A stretch of DNA of 14,565 bases from Eubacterium sp. GTDB taxonomy: Bacteria > Bacillota > Clostridia > Lachnospirales > Lachnospiraceae. The position numbers and the translations under genes are program-made. The notes beneath the pieces are model-generated. The model searched no databases. It was given only the letters and a program-made list of their open reading frames with translations, and had not been told where the DNA came from. The DNA lies in NCBI GenBank assembly GCA_003486385.1, contig DNFT01000031.1, forward strand, positions 1 through 14,565, written 5' to 3'. This document shows positions 1 through 7,112 of the stretch, in pieces. Numbering within the stretch: the stretch's first letter is position 1; every line of letters begins with the position of its first letter.

Positions 1-1412
1 ACACAGCATGTACCCATACCACGGGCAACAACGGCAGCGTGTGATGTCATACCACCGCGGACTGTAAGGATACCCTGAGCAGCCTTCATACCTGTGATGT
101 CCTCAGGTGATGTCTCAAGACGGACAAGAACAACCTTCTCACCTCTTGCCTTCCACTCTACTGCGTCATCGGCTGTGAATACAACCTTACCGCAGGCAGC
201 ACCAGGAGAAGCACCAAGTCCCTTTCCAAGTGGTGTTGCAGCCTTAAGAGCCTTGGCATCGAACTGTGGATGTAATAATGTATCTAAGTTACGAGGGTCG
301 ATCATTGCAACAGCTTCCTGCTCTGTCTTCATTCCCTCATCAACTAAATCACATGCAATCTTAAGAGCAGCCTGAGCTGTTCTCTTACCGTTACGGCACT
401 GAAGCATATAGAGCTTACCGTTCTCAACTGTGAACTCCATATCCTGCATGTCATGGTAGTGTCCCTCAAGGATATCGCAGACCTTGATGAAATCTGCATA
501 AGCCTCCGGGAACTTCTCAGCCATCTGTGTGATAGGCATTGGTGTACGGACACCGGCAACAACGTCCTCGCCCTGTGCATTTGTGAGGAACTCACCCATG
601 AGCTTCTTCTCACCTGTTGCAGGGTCACGGGTGAAGGCAACACCTGTACCTGAATTGTCATTTAAGTTACCGAATACCATAGGCATTACGTTAACTGCTG
701 TACCCCAAGAATAAGGGATATCATTGTCACGGCGGTATACGTTGGCACGAGGGTTGTCCCATGAACGGAATACAGCCTCGATAGCAAGCTTTAACTGCTC
801 AACAGGATCTGATGGGAAGTCTGTTCCTAACTGGTTCTTGTACTCAGCCTTGAACTGCTCAGCCAGTGTCTTAAGGTCGGCTGCTGTAAGGTCTACATCG
901 TACTTAACACCCTTCTCCTCCTTCATCTTGTCGATAAGCTGCTCGAAGTACTTCTTACCAACCTCCATAACTACGTCGGAGAACATCTGGATAAAACGTC
1001 TATAAGAATCATATACAAAACGCTCGAACTTAGGATCCGGGTTACCGGCAATCATAGCTGCAACAACGTCATCGTTGAGACCTAAGTTAAGGATTGTGTC
1101 CATCATACCTGGCATTGAGGCTCTGGCTCCTGAACGGACAGATACAAGAAGAGGATTCTTATGATCACCGAACTTCTTTCCGTTCTCCTTCTCCATCCAA
1201 GCTACACCTTCCATAGCCTGTGCCATAATCTCATCATTAATCTTACGACCGTCCTCATAGTACTGAGTACAAGCCTCTGTTGTTATAGTGAAACCCTGTG
1301 GTACCGGAAGACCGATCTCTGTCATCTCAGCAAGATTAGCACCCTTTCCACCGAGAAGGTTTCTCATGGTCATGTTACCCTCTTTGAAGGTATATACCCA
1401 TTTGTTAGCCAT
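1..1412 (-). CDS. ppdK: Pyruvate, phosphate dikinase, N-terminal half (runs off the left edge)
   Basis: PpdK interconverts PEP + AMP + PPi and pyruvate + ATP + Pi in the cytosol, and many clostridia use it in place of or beside pyruvate kinase. The first 470 codons are present; the family is about 875 residues. Translation begins MANKWVYTFKEGN and continues with the ATP-grasp signatures GGKGANLAEM (about residues 21-30) and SVRSGARASMPGMMDT (about 91-106). The phosphohistidine swivel domain ends the visible part with GGMTSHAAVVARGMG, whose His458 (codon 39-41) corresponds to the catalytic His455 of Clostridium symbiosum PPDK. Thr456, two residues before it, is the position phosphorylated by PPDK regulatory proteins in other organisms. 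The start is fixed by a perfect AGGAGG (1420-1425) 7 nt upstream. The PEP/pyruvate-binding barrel lies outside the window. It is a separate transcription unit with its own promoter and operator-like sites. Identification is secure. Confidence 0.97.
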   Translation of the reverse strand, partial: MANKWVYTFKEGNMTMRNLLGGKGANLAEMTEIGLPVPQGFTITTEACTQYYEDGRKINDEIMAQAMEGVAWMEKENGKKFGDHKNPLLVSVRSGARASMPGMMDTILNLGLNDDVVAAMIAGNPDPKFERFVYDSYRRFIQMFSDVVMEVGKKYFEQLIDKMKEEKGVKYDVDLTAADLKTLAEQFKAEYKNQLGTDFPSDPVEQLKLAIEAVFRSWDNPRANVYRRDNDIPYSWGTAVNVMPMVFGNLNDNSGTGVAFTRDPATGEKKLMGEFLTNAQGEDVVAGVRTPMPITQMAEKFPEAYADFIKVCDILEGHYHDMQDMEFTVENGKLYMLQCRNGKRTAQAALKIACDLVDEGMKTEQEAVAMIDPRNLDTLLHPQFDAKALKAATPLGKGLGASPGAACGKVVFTADDAVEWKARGEKVVLVRLETSPEDITGMKAAQGILTVRGGMTSHAAVVARGMGTCC

Positions 1413-1427
1413 TGTAATTCCTCCTAA

Positions 1428-1454
1428 TTACACAATAGATTTTGTTACACAATA
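1428..1454. repeat. 10-bp direct repeat in the ppdK leader
   Basis: TTACACAATA (plus strand) occurs at 1428-1437 and again, identical, at 1445-1454, with 7 bp between. Read in the ppdK direction this is TATTGTGTAA twice, ending 2 nt before the AGGAGG. The 17-bp period does not match two whole helical turns. It could be a protein or sRNA contact site or simply chance in AT-rich DNA. Confidence 0.5.
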
Positions 1455-1543
1455 TCCTGTATTGCTTTCTTGATAACGGTATGCCAGCCATTTAAAATAA
1501 ATGATATATGTATCGGGCACTCTCAATATCAAGGACTAATAAG

Positions 1544-1574
1544 AGTATACCATACTTTGTGAAAATTTCCACAA
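1544..1574 (-). promoter_or_regulatory. ppdK promoter with Rex-like operator over the -35 region
   Basis: On the minus strand there is an extended -10, TGGTATACT (1544-1552), whose start point would leave a leader of about 125 nt. No good -35 exists at 17 bp; TTGTGG lies at 19 bp. Exactly over that region is an 18-bp near-palindrome, TTGTGAAAATTTCCACAA (1557-1574). It matches the Rex consensus known from Firmicutes such as Staphylococcus aureus (TTGTGAAWWWWTTCACAA) at all but one position. Rex is a repressor released by high NADH/NAD+. Its placement would let a bound dimer block RNA polymerase. Promoter and operator are both inferred from sequence. Confidence 0.6.
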
Positions 1575-1613
1575 TATTTTTTCAAAAAATTTAACAAACT
1601 TTCCCAAAAAACA

Positions 1614-1627
1614 TGTAAGTGCTTTCA
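1614..1627. promoter_or_regulatory. cre-like (CcpA) site upstream of ppdK
   Basis: TGTAAGTGCTTTCA fits the Bacillus catabolite-responsive element TGWAANCGNTNWCA except for one central base (T where the CG dinucleotide would begin). It lies about 65 bp upstream of the ppdK -10. The central CG is normally the best-conserved part of a cre, so this is a weak call. Confidence 0.3.
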
Positions 1628-1673
1628 TTTATTATGCACTTTTGCAAAAGCAGGCAAAAAAGGCTTGATTTTC

Positions 1674-1691
1674 TTGTTATTTTTATAACAA
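1674..1691. repeat. Perfect 7+7 inverted repeat; Rex-like site or weak hairpin
   Basis: TTGTTAT-TTTT-ATAACAA is a perfect 7-bp inverted repeat with a 4-nt spacer, starting 8 nt past the stop of the zinc-ribbon gene. It resembles the clostridial Rex operator form TTGTTAANNNNTTAACAA (12 of 14 specified positions). As RNA it would be a weak A/U hairpin with no T tract directly after it, so it is a poor terminator. Confidence 0.45.
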
Positions 1692-1698
1692 TCCTATT

Positions 1699-3546
1699 TT
1701 AATTGTCGTAAAATCCGACCAAACTTGCAAATCCCAAGCTTTCTCTTTCTTTTCCATTTTTGGCAATTTTCCACAATACACTGCTAGAGTCGACATAATA
1801 CAGGTATTTTTTCGAGCTGAACACTGCAAAACCGGAGCCTTTATCCGTCTTTACATTTTCGACAAGTACTTTGCTTTTTCCTGCATTTTCATTTAAAACA
1901 ATCAGGTTTTCGTCCTTCACATAGGCACAGCCGGATGTTCCGATAAGTTCAATGCACCCCGTGACATCGCTGTCAAGCTCACCTGCTGCACTGCTAAAAA
2001 GTCTTCCGTCTTCTGACACACACCATATCGTTCCGTCTTCTGAGGTAACTATATCCCCATCAATGTCCTCAAAAACAACCGTTGCTTTCTTAGCCTGTAT
2101 AGAATCTAAATTTTCCTGTACGTCCGTATTCCCATCTTTTCTGGCGGATTTGACAGCCTGCTCAATCTCCTTTATATCCTGACATGCATAATAGAGCTTA
2201 TTCTGGTTTCGATAGTAGAGCTTTCCATCACCACAGTAATAAAATTCATCATAGGCATTGGCTTTTTCCACCTCCGGAAAGCTATAGCCGTTCTCGTAAA
2301 TCCACAGCCCTGACTCAGTGATATACAGCAGGGATTTATCTAAAACATTGTCGACAAGGGAGTCAACACCCCCATTTACCAATATATGCTCCCTGTCTGA
2401 AATCATGTCATCATATTTTTCAAGCACCGCGTCTGAAACACTGCACAAATACAGCCTGTCCTCTATAATAAACACAGCCTCGTCATTCCTTTCATCATAA
2501 TCCGCTGTCTTTACATTCTCAGCAATCAGAAGCTTCTTAGACAAATCAGCAACATAGAAATTCATTCCAACAACTGTCGAATAATCCCCTGTTTCAAGCT
2601 CATCAAACAGAACCCTTCCATCATCGTCAACGGCAACTATCTTTATTCTTCTGTCCGAATCATATACACTATATTTACTGCCACCAAGGTCATATAAAAC
2701 AAGAAAATATTTCTCGTCCGGCTCACTGTACAGAACATAGGCAATACATCTTCCCGACTGAGAAAACACATACTCATCCGTGATGTCGCCCATATCCGAT
2801 ACAAGTATATTCTCACTGCCATCCTTCCAGCCAATCAGCAAATCATCTGAACCGCCGGCCTCAACACCTATTTTTCCGAGCAGAGCGGCATTCAGGGCTT
2901 CCGTATATGTAAGAAGCGAATAGCTTTCACCATTCCTGTCCAAATTAAGAAGCACTCCGTCATTTATGGAAATAAGCTGATGCCCGTCGAAATACCTCAC
3001 ATCGCTCCTGTCAATACCTCTATATATGGCTATTCCGCCACATACTCCACCGACACACACTGCCACTCCAACAGCAATTGATACCGCAAAAACCAGCTTC
3101 CTTCTCTTTTGCCTGATTCTCTGCTCGCGTCTATTGTCCTTCAGATCATCGGCATTCTTTTCCTTCTCTCTCTTCTTTCGTTTTTCAGTGCTCGCAGCCT
3201 TCACCTCGCGAAGCTTGGAAAGAAAGCTGTTTTTAAACCCCACAAACCGCTCAGCTATTGTGACTTCCGCCTTTTTATTTGTGAGAGCTTCGCTGGAGTT
3301 TTTATCAAAAGCCTCCTGACGACCTGCTCTACCCGAAGTCTTGTGTGACGATTTATCCGAAACACTGACAAGCCCCGAAGCATTATTTTCTCCCTTTTTC
3401 TTGTAGCGGAGGTTATTTTTCTGCTGCTCCTCCCACTGCTGTCTTCTGAGCAGATAGTCCTCATTTACAATGACAACCGGGGCTCCGCATTTCGGGCACA
3501 CCGTTCTTGAATTGTGTTCGCAGCCACATTTATCACATTTAAACAT
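1699..3546 (-). CDS. Zinc-ribbon, single-pass membrane protein with beta-rich extracytoplasmic region
   Basis: Not recognised as a named family. The 615 residues divide into four parts. An N-terminal zinc ribbon has Cys4-x2-Cys7 and Cys17-x2-Cys20, within KCDKCG and CPKCGAP. A charged, low-complexity linker (about 30-150) ends in a very basic stretch rich in Lys/Arg. One hydrophobic helix spans about 151-175. A long C-terminal region (about 176-615) repeats short strands of the type LYYRNQNKLYYA, LLYITESGLWIY, TIWCVSEDGRLF and YLYYVDSSSVLW. That spacing suggests a beta-propeller or DUF5050-like fold. The basic stretch before the helix predicts a cytosolic N-terminus and an external C-terminus. 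The ATG is preceded by GGAG about 8 nt upstream. It lies 55 bp behind the small gene at 3602-3973 and is probably co-transcribed with it. A role in envelope sensing or assembly is speculation. Confidence 0.85.
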   Translation of the reverse strand: MFKCDKCGCEHNSRTVCPKCGAPVVIVNEDYLLRRQQWEEQQKNNLRYKKKGENNASGLVSVSDKSSHKTSGRAGRQEAFDKNSSEALTNKKAEVTIAERFVGFKNSFLSKLREVKAASTEKRKKREKEKNADDLKDNRREQRIRQKRRKLVFAVSIAVGVAVCVGGVCGGIAIYRGIDRSDVRYFDGHQLISINDGVLLNLDRNGESYSLLTYTEALNAALLGKIGVEAGGSDDLLIGWKDGSENILVSDMGDITDEYVFSQSGRCIAYVLYSEPDEKYFLVLYDLGGSKYSVYDSDRRIKIVAVDDDGRVLFDELETGDYSTVVGMNFYVADLSKKLLIAENVKTADYDERNDEAVFIIEDRLYLCSVSDAVLEKYDDMISDREHILVNGGVDSLVDNVLDKSLLYITESGLWIYENGYSFPEVEKANAYDEFYYCGDGKLYYRNQNKLYYACQDIKEIEQAVKSARKDGNTDVQENLDSIQAKKATVVFEDIDGDIVTSEDGTIWCVSEDGRLFSSAAGELDSDVTGCIELIGTSGCAYVKDENLIVLNENAGKSKVLVENVKTDKGSGFAVFSSKKYLYYVDSSSVLWKIAKNGKERESLGFASLVGFYDN

Positions 3547-3601
3547 CTATCCGTCTCCCATATATTTTCATCCTGACTATATTTAATAATAGCACAAACA
3601 T

Positions 3602-3973
3602 CTAAAAAAACCAAAATTTCTTTTTTGCAAGTCTGTCATACTTTTTCATCACAAGCTCGACAGTCACAAGCTTGGTCTGACCTGCACGTATTTTAGAAAC
3701 GTCATTATGCGACCTCGCAGCCTCCAGACTCACCCTCCAGTCATCCGATACTGCCCTGACCTTATCCCTGAACAGAGCATCCGCCTTAACTTCATCCATA
3801 CCCGCCTGCTGCCATGCCATCTGATACAAGGTAGCACAGATTCCGTATATATTAGCCTCTATCTTACACTGGTTCGCCTCGTCCTTCCTATTATCTGCTG
3901 CAAGTTTTCCGGTGCGCTCAAGGCTCGCATTTTTTTCATTCATCAAAAAAGTCATAAATTTTTCAGGTTTCAT
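3602..3973 (-). CDS. Small charged helical protein of unknown function
   Basis: I do not recognise this 123-residue protein. It begins MKPEKFMTFLMNEKNASLER, is rich in Lys, Glu, Asp and Ala, and reads as mostly alpha-helical. It has no signal peptide, membrane helix or evident catalytic motif. It has two cysteines (in NQCKIE and GICATL) and ends in an unusual aromatic tail, KKKFWFF. The start is placed at the ATG at 3973 because GGAG (3979-3982) lies 5 nt upstream; a GTG at 3988 in the same frame would add five residues but lies upstream of that site. The gene follows a strong promoter and a leader of about 170 nt and precedes the zinc-ribbon membrane protein by 55 bp, so the two probably act together. 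It is likely a real gene, given its ribosome-binding site and its position in the minus-strand series. Confidence 0.75.
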   Translation of the reverse strand: MKPEKFMTFLMNEKNASLERTGKLAADNRKDEANQCKIEANIYGICATLYQMAWQQAGMDEVKADALFRDKVRAVSDDWRVSLEAARSHNDVSKIRAGQTKLVTVELVMKKYDRLAKKKFWFF

Positions 3974-4149
3974 ATTTTCTCCAGACACTATATTTATCCA
4001 CTAATATTTTACGCCATAATACACTGCTCATTTTTTGTAAGTACAGGCTATGACACTCATCCACATAATCTATATGGTCAAGCTTTCAGGTATCATAATT
4101 CTATTATTTTATCTTATCATTTTCTGATTTTTGACTCCAACATCATCAA

Positions 4150-4176
4150 ATTATATTAATAAGAATACTTTGTCAA
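4150..4176 (-). promoter_or_regulatory. Promoter for the two unrecognised genes
   Basis: On the minus strand a perfect -35 TTGACA (4171-4176) is followed after 15 bp by a perfect -10 TATAAT (4150-4155); TAATTT at 17-bp spacing overlaps it. Transcripts would start near 4143 and carry an AT-rich leader of about 170 nt (3974-4143). I see no riboswitch there, only two tiny ORFs (8 and 12 codons) without ribosome-binding sites. Confidence 0.65.
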
Positions 4177-4253
4177 CGGTTTTCATATTCATCCAATTGA
4201 AAAATACTTATTCGATTTATTCATTCGTAATACATAAATAGTCAGCCCAGCAC

Positions 4254-4299
4254 TAAAAAGCCCCTGCAAAATATCTTCATAGATACCTTGCAGGAGCTT
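4254..4299 (-). terminator. Strong intrinsic terminator ending the UPF0340 / hairpin-chain transcript
   Basis: On the minus strand, the arms AAGCTCCTGCAA (4299-4288) and TTGCAGGGGCTT (4269-4258) pair over 12 bp with one U-G wobble. The inner GGTATCT / AGATATT adds 7 more pairs with wobbles around an ATGA loop. A run of five T begins within the base of the stem. The opposite strand has no T tract, so termination is leftward. It lies about 140 nt past the UPF0340 stop codon. Confidence 0.85.
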
Positions 4300-4432
4300 G
4301 ACTGATTCACGATACTATACTAGTCAAGCGGATATTCGCAATCCGCTTTGCTGCTTGCTCATAACACAATCAAGCAAGTCCCAACTTATTGCTCTATGCA
4401 ATAGAAGTGGGGAACTTCCTTAATTGTGTTAA
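4300..4432 (-). ncRNA. Candidate structured RNA or 3' UTR: chain of hairpins before the terminator
   Basis: Between the UPF0340 stop and the terminator nearly every base can pair. The longest element is an imperfect stem, 4363-4370 (AACACAAT) with 4423-4430 (ATTGTGTT). It continues inward through about 20 further pairs, with a G-G mismatch, small bulges and several wobbles, to a 5-nt loop near 4394-4398. Next is a perfect 8-bp stem, AAGCGGAT / ATCCGCTT (4326-4333, 4341-4348), then a 7-bp stem, CTTGACT / AGTCAAG (4297-4303, 4322-4328). The third stem shares 3 nt with its neighbours on each side, so some of these pairings exclude one another. The orientation follows the terminator. No convincing own promoter was found, so it may be the 3' UTR of the UPF0340 mRNA or a processed sRNA. 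It matches no RNA family I recognise. Confidence 0.5.
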
Positions 4433-4440
4433 ATTAGCTG

Positions 4441-5004
4441 TTAATCATTCCTGTGGTCGACACCGAGCTTGTCATCGTAAACTGCACGACAGCCGCCGAT
4501 GAACTTAGGTCTGGTTCTCGCCGCCACAAGTGCCGCATGCCCTATATGGTCGATGGAGAGGCGGACCGGAACAGCAACTGCCTTCATATGCATGCCAATC
4601 AAGGTATTGCCGATATCAAGGCCTGCATGAGCCTTAATCTCCTCGATCACAACCGGATGCTCGAAATGTGCATACGCCTGTGTTGCAAACGAACCACCCG
4701 CCTTCTTCTGTGGAACCACATTCACAATATCAGCTCCCGGAACCGCTGCTTCCTCGACAACAATAGCACGATTAAGGTGCTCACAGCACTGTGCCGCAAG
4801 ATACACACCCTTCTCGTCAAGTGCCTTCTTGATTCCAAGAAAAAGCTCAAGTGCCACATCCACATCTGAATTAGTTCCGATTCTGCTGCCGACAACCTCA
4901 CTTGTGGAGCAGCCGATTACCATAATCTGCCCCTTTTTAAGACCTGCAATTTCACATAACTCATGAGCCGCATTATACGCCTGCTGCCTTATATCAGCTT
5001 CCAT
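4441..5004 (-). CDS. UPF0340 (YwlG / TIGR01440) family protein
   Basis: The 187-residue protein matches the conserved pattern of the UPF0340 family, as in Bacillus subtilis YwlG, along its whole length. The blocks are IGCSTSEVVGSRIGTNSD (about 30-47), CCEHLNRAIVVEE (about 73-85), VNVVPQKKAGGSFATQAY (about 94-111), GLDIGNTLIGMHMKAVAVPVR (about 128-148) and RPKFIGGCRA (about 165-174). It has no signal peptide or membrane helix, so it is cytosolic. The molecular function of the family is not established to my knowledge; conserved Cys, His and Glu residues are consistent with an enzyme. The start has AGAGGG about 7 nt upstream. Its transcript appears to end at the terminator at 4254-4299. The upstream gap carries a nested inverted repeat and no clear promoter. 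Confidence 0.93.
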   Translation of the reverse strand: MEADIRQQAYNAAHELCEIAGLKKGQIMVIGCSTSEVVGSRIGTNSDVDVALELFLGIKKALDEKGVYLAAQCCEHLNRAIVVEEAAVPGADIVNVVPQKKAGGSFATQAYAHFEHPVVIEEIKAHAGLDIGNTLIGMHMKAVAVPVRLSIDHIGHAALVAARTRPKFIGGCRAVYDDKLGVDHRND

Positions 5005-5085
5005 ACCGAATCCCTCTTTCTATCACTAAATCCTATGTAATTGCAAAACTCAAATTTAAATCTAAACAGTTGTATAATTTTACTA

Positions 5086-5191
5086 GTACACTTCCAGACC
5101 TTTTTTTACAAGTCGGCATTTAGCGGCTGTCTTTTAGCCGCTTATGTGCCGCTACTTGTTATAATGAGTGAGAACGTGTCTGGAAGGGTAC
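5086..5191. repeat. 106-bp nested inverted-repeat element
   Basis: The ends GTACACTTCCAGAC (5086-5099) and GTCTGGAAGGGTAC (5178-5191) are inverted copies over 14 bp with one mismatch. Inside are three more stems in register: ACAAGT / ACTTGT (5108-5113, 5154-5159), CGGCA / TGCCG (5114-5118, 5147-5151) and AGCGGCT / AGCCGCT (5122-5128, 5136-5142), with a 7-nt loop. A T7 run precedes the inner hairpin on the plus strand, so neither strand has a T tract 3' of the stem and it is not an ordinary terminator. It lies between pepF and the UPF0340 gene. It may be a dispersed palindromic repeat (REP/MITE-like) or a structured leader RNA. No second copy occurs in this window. Confidence 0.7.
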
Positions 5192-5252
5192 AAGCAAAAT
5201 TTTACAACGTCCGTAAGTTATACACTAAGTTTCGTAATTACATATCACCCAC

Positions 5253-6998
5253 TTACAACCTGCAGAACTCCTCAACCTCAGCCTCAATAAGCTGCAAGCT
5301 GCTTCTCCAGAAGTCAACATCCGTCACATCAATTCCCATTGTCGCTGCGACATCCTCGATTGAATGACAGCCTGTTGATGCAAGCATCTTATTGTACTTA
5401 GGAACGAAGCTCTCGCCCTCTTTCTTGTAAAGGCTGTAGAGTCCAAGAGCAAACAGATTTCCAAATGCATAAGGGAAGTTGTAATAGCTGAGCCCTGAGC
5501 TGTAGTAATGTCCCTTGCACACCCACATATATGGATGCATTGTATTCTCATCAAGTCCGTCACCATAGGACTGTCTCTGCGCATCAAGCATGATTTCCTT
5601 CAAGTCATCTGCCATGAGAAAACGGTTCCTGCTCTGCTCAAATACAGCTGACTCTATAAGGAATCTTGAATAAATATCAACTATGCACTGTGTCTGCTCC
5701 CTCAGGTCGCTGTCGATAAGGCTTAACTTCTCCTCATCGCCCGCCTGTGCAAGCGCATATTTTCCAAGGAACACCTCATTGAAGGTTGAGGCAGTCTCAG
5801 CAAGCTGCATCGGTGCACCCTGATTTAGCACAGCGACATCCTCAAGCTGTCTGTTGTGATATGCGTGGCCAAGCTCATGTGCAAGTGTGTCGACCGCTCC
5901 GAAGGTTCCGTCATAGTTCGTGAGAATACGGCTCTGTCTTATGAAGTTCGCATCGGCACAGAATGCTCCACCCTCCTTGCCCTTTCTAGGATAGAAGTCA
6001 ATCCATGAATTTTCAAAAGCCTCCTTCATAAGTAAAGCCATTTCCGGCGTAAAGCCTGAAAAACAGTTTACAAGGTATTCCTTTGCCTCGTCAATGCTGT
6101 AGCTCTTGCCCGCCTTGCCGATCGGAGCAAAAAGGTCATACCATGGAAGCCCGTTCTTATGTCCAAGAAGCTCTCCCTTCTTTCTTAAGTACTTTCTGAA
6201 TACAGGGAGGTACTCCTTGATAGCTGTGAGCATTGCATCAAGTGTCTCCTTCTTCATGTCTGACTCGTAAAGTGTCATGTCAAGTGCAGAGTCATAGCCC
6301 CTCTTCTCACAGAGAGTGTTTACCTGCATCTTGATATTGTTGAGTGAAAACGCAACTGAATCAGCAATCTTCTCATAAGCCTTCAGCTCTGCCTCATAAG
6401 CTTCCTTACGAACCCCTGCATCAGCGCTGTATGCAAGATTTCTTATCTCGGACAATGTCACTACCCTGCCATCATAGTCAACCTTCAAGGTTGAGGTGAG
6501 ATATGTCTGTAAATTACCCCATGCGGAACCACCTGTCATGTCAAGCTGTGAGATAATCTCCTCCACCTCATCGCTCAATAAGTGCTTAGCGTTCTCCTTC
6601 TCCCTTTTGAGCTTATATGAGTACTTTTTTACAAGCTCACTTTCTAAGGCGAACTCGTCCACATCAGGTATTGCAGCATATAGCTTTGAAGCCGCTGAAA
6701 AAGCTGCACTTCCGGCTGAGACAGCCTTGCGTAAACGATTAGTCTGAGCCATTATCGCACCATCATCTGTGTTGACCGACTGGCGAAGGCCGATATACAG
6801 GCTAAGCTTTCCGGCTGTGTCCGTGATAGCCTCCTCAAGTAAAAGCAGCTCCTCAACCTTAGCTAAAAGCTCCTTGTCATCTGCCTTTACAGCAGCGGAA
6901 AACTTAGCTGTGATATCCTCAAGCTTCTTAAAATCCGCCTCGTAAGCTTCATCGTCAAATCCCTTATAAATCTCTTCCAATGACCATTCTGTATTCAT
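5253..6998 (-). CDS. pepF: Oligoendopeptidase F (M3B zinc metallopeptidase)
   Basis: PepF is a cytosolic zinc endopeptidase that cuts short oligopeptides (roughly 7-17 residues), typically in peptide nutrition or turnover. The 581-residue protein has the usual family length. The zinc motif is HELGH at His374-Glu375-x2-His378 (VDTLAHELGHAYHN), and the likely third ligand is Glu401 in QLAETASTFNE. The helical N-terminal region (about 1-190) is typical of PepF, and the end of the protein has the family-like GHYYSSGLSYYNFPYAFG. There is no signal peptide. The start is set at the ATG at 6998 (MNTEWSLEEIYKGF) because GAGG lies 6 nt upstream. An in-frame ATG at 7028 and a TTG at 7085 would add 10 and 29 residues not expected in the family. 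It lies 114 bp after glyS with no visible terminator or promoter between, so read-through from glyS is likely. Confidence 0.96.
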   Translation of the reverse strand: MNTEWSLEEIYKGFDDEAYEADFKKLEDITAKFSAAVKADDKELLAKVEELLLLEEAITDTAGKLSLYIGLRQSVNTDDGAIMAQTNRLRKAVSAGSAAFSAASKLYAAIPDVDEFALESELVKKYSYKLKREKENAKHLLSDEVEEIISQLDMTGGSAWGNLQTYLTSTLKVDYDGRVVTLSEIRNLAYSADAGVRKEAYEAELKAYEKIADSVAFSLNNIKMQVNTLCEKRGYDSALDMTLYESDMKKETLDAMLTAIKEYLPVFRKYLRKKGELLGHKNGLPWYDLFAPIGKAGKSYSIDEAKEYLVNCFSGFTPEMALLMKEAFENSWIDFYPRKGKEGGAFCADANFIRQSRILTNYDGTFGAVDTLAHELGHAYHNRQLEDVAVLNQGAPMQLAETASTFNEVFLGKYALAQAGDEEKLSLIDSDLREQTQCIVDIYSRFLIESAVFEQSRNRFLMADDLKEIMLDAQRQSYGDGLDENTMHPYMWVCKGHYYSSGLSYYNFPYAFGNLFALGLYSLYKKEGESFVPKYNKMLASTGCHSIEDVAATMGIDVTDVDFWRSSLQLIEAEVEEFCRL

Positions 6999-7112
6999 AG
7001 CAATCCTCTTTTCCCATTTTATTTTCATTTTCAAAATTCCCCTTCCGGCACACAAAGAACTCTCAAAATTCTCTATACGCGCCAAAAGGGGAAAATACTT
7101 TACATATAAAAC

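Noticed and set aside
3707..4159. A 150-codon plus-strand open frame opposite the small gene and its promoter
   Set aside because: It is antisense to a better gene and overlaps its promoter. Composition is unlike a real protein, there is no ribosome-binding site, and no family is recognised.
4363..4430. The long hairpin as an integron attC site
   Set aside because: RYYYAAC-like and GTTRRRY-like ends can be found only with mismatches, and there is no integrase or cassette array. A structured RNA fits better.
4254..4440. 6S RNA or a T-box leader as identity of the hairpin chain
   Set aside because: The 5' and 3' ends do not close into the 6S long rod. No T-box sequence (AGGGTGGNACCGCG-like) is present, and the next gene has its own promoter after the terminator.
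5086..5191. Intrinsic terminator for pepF
   Set aside because: The stem is strong, but it is followed by A residues, not T, in the direction of transcription.
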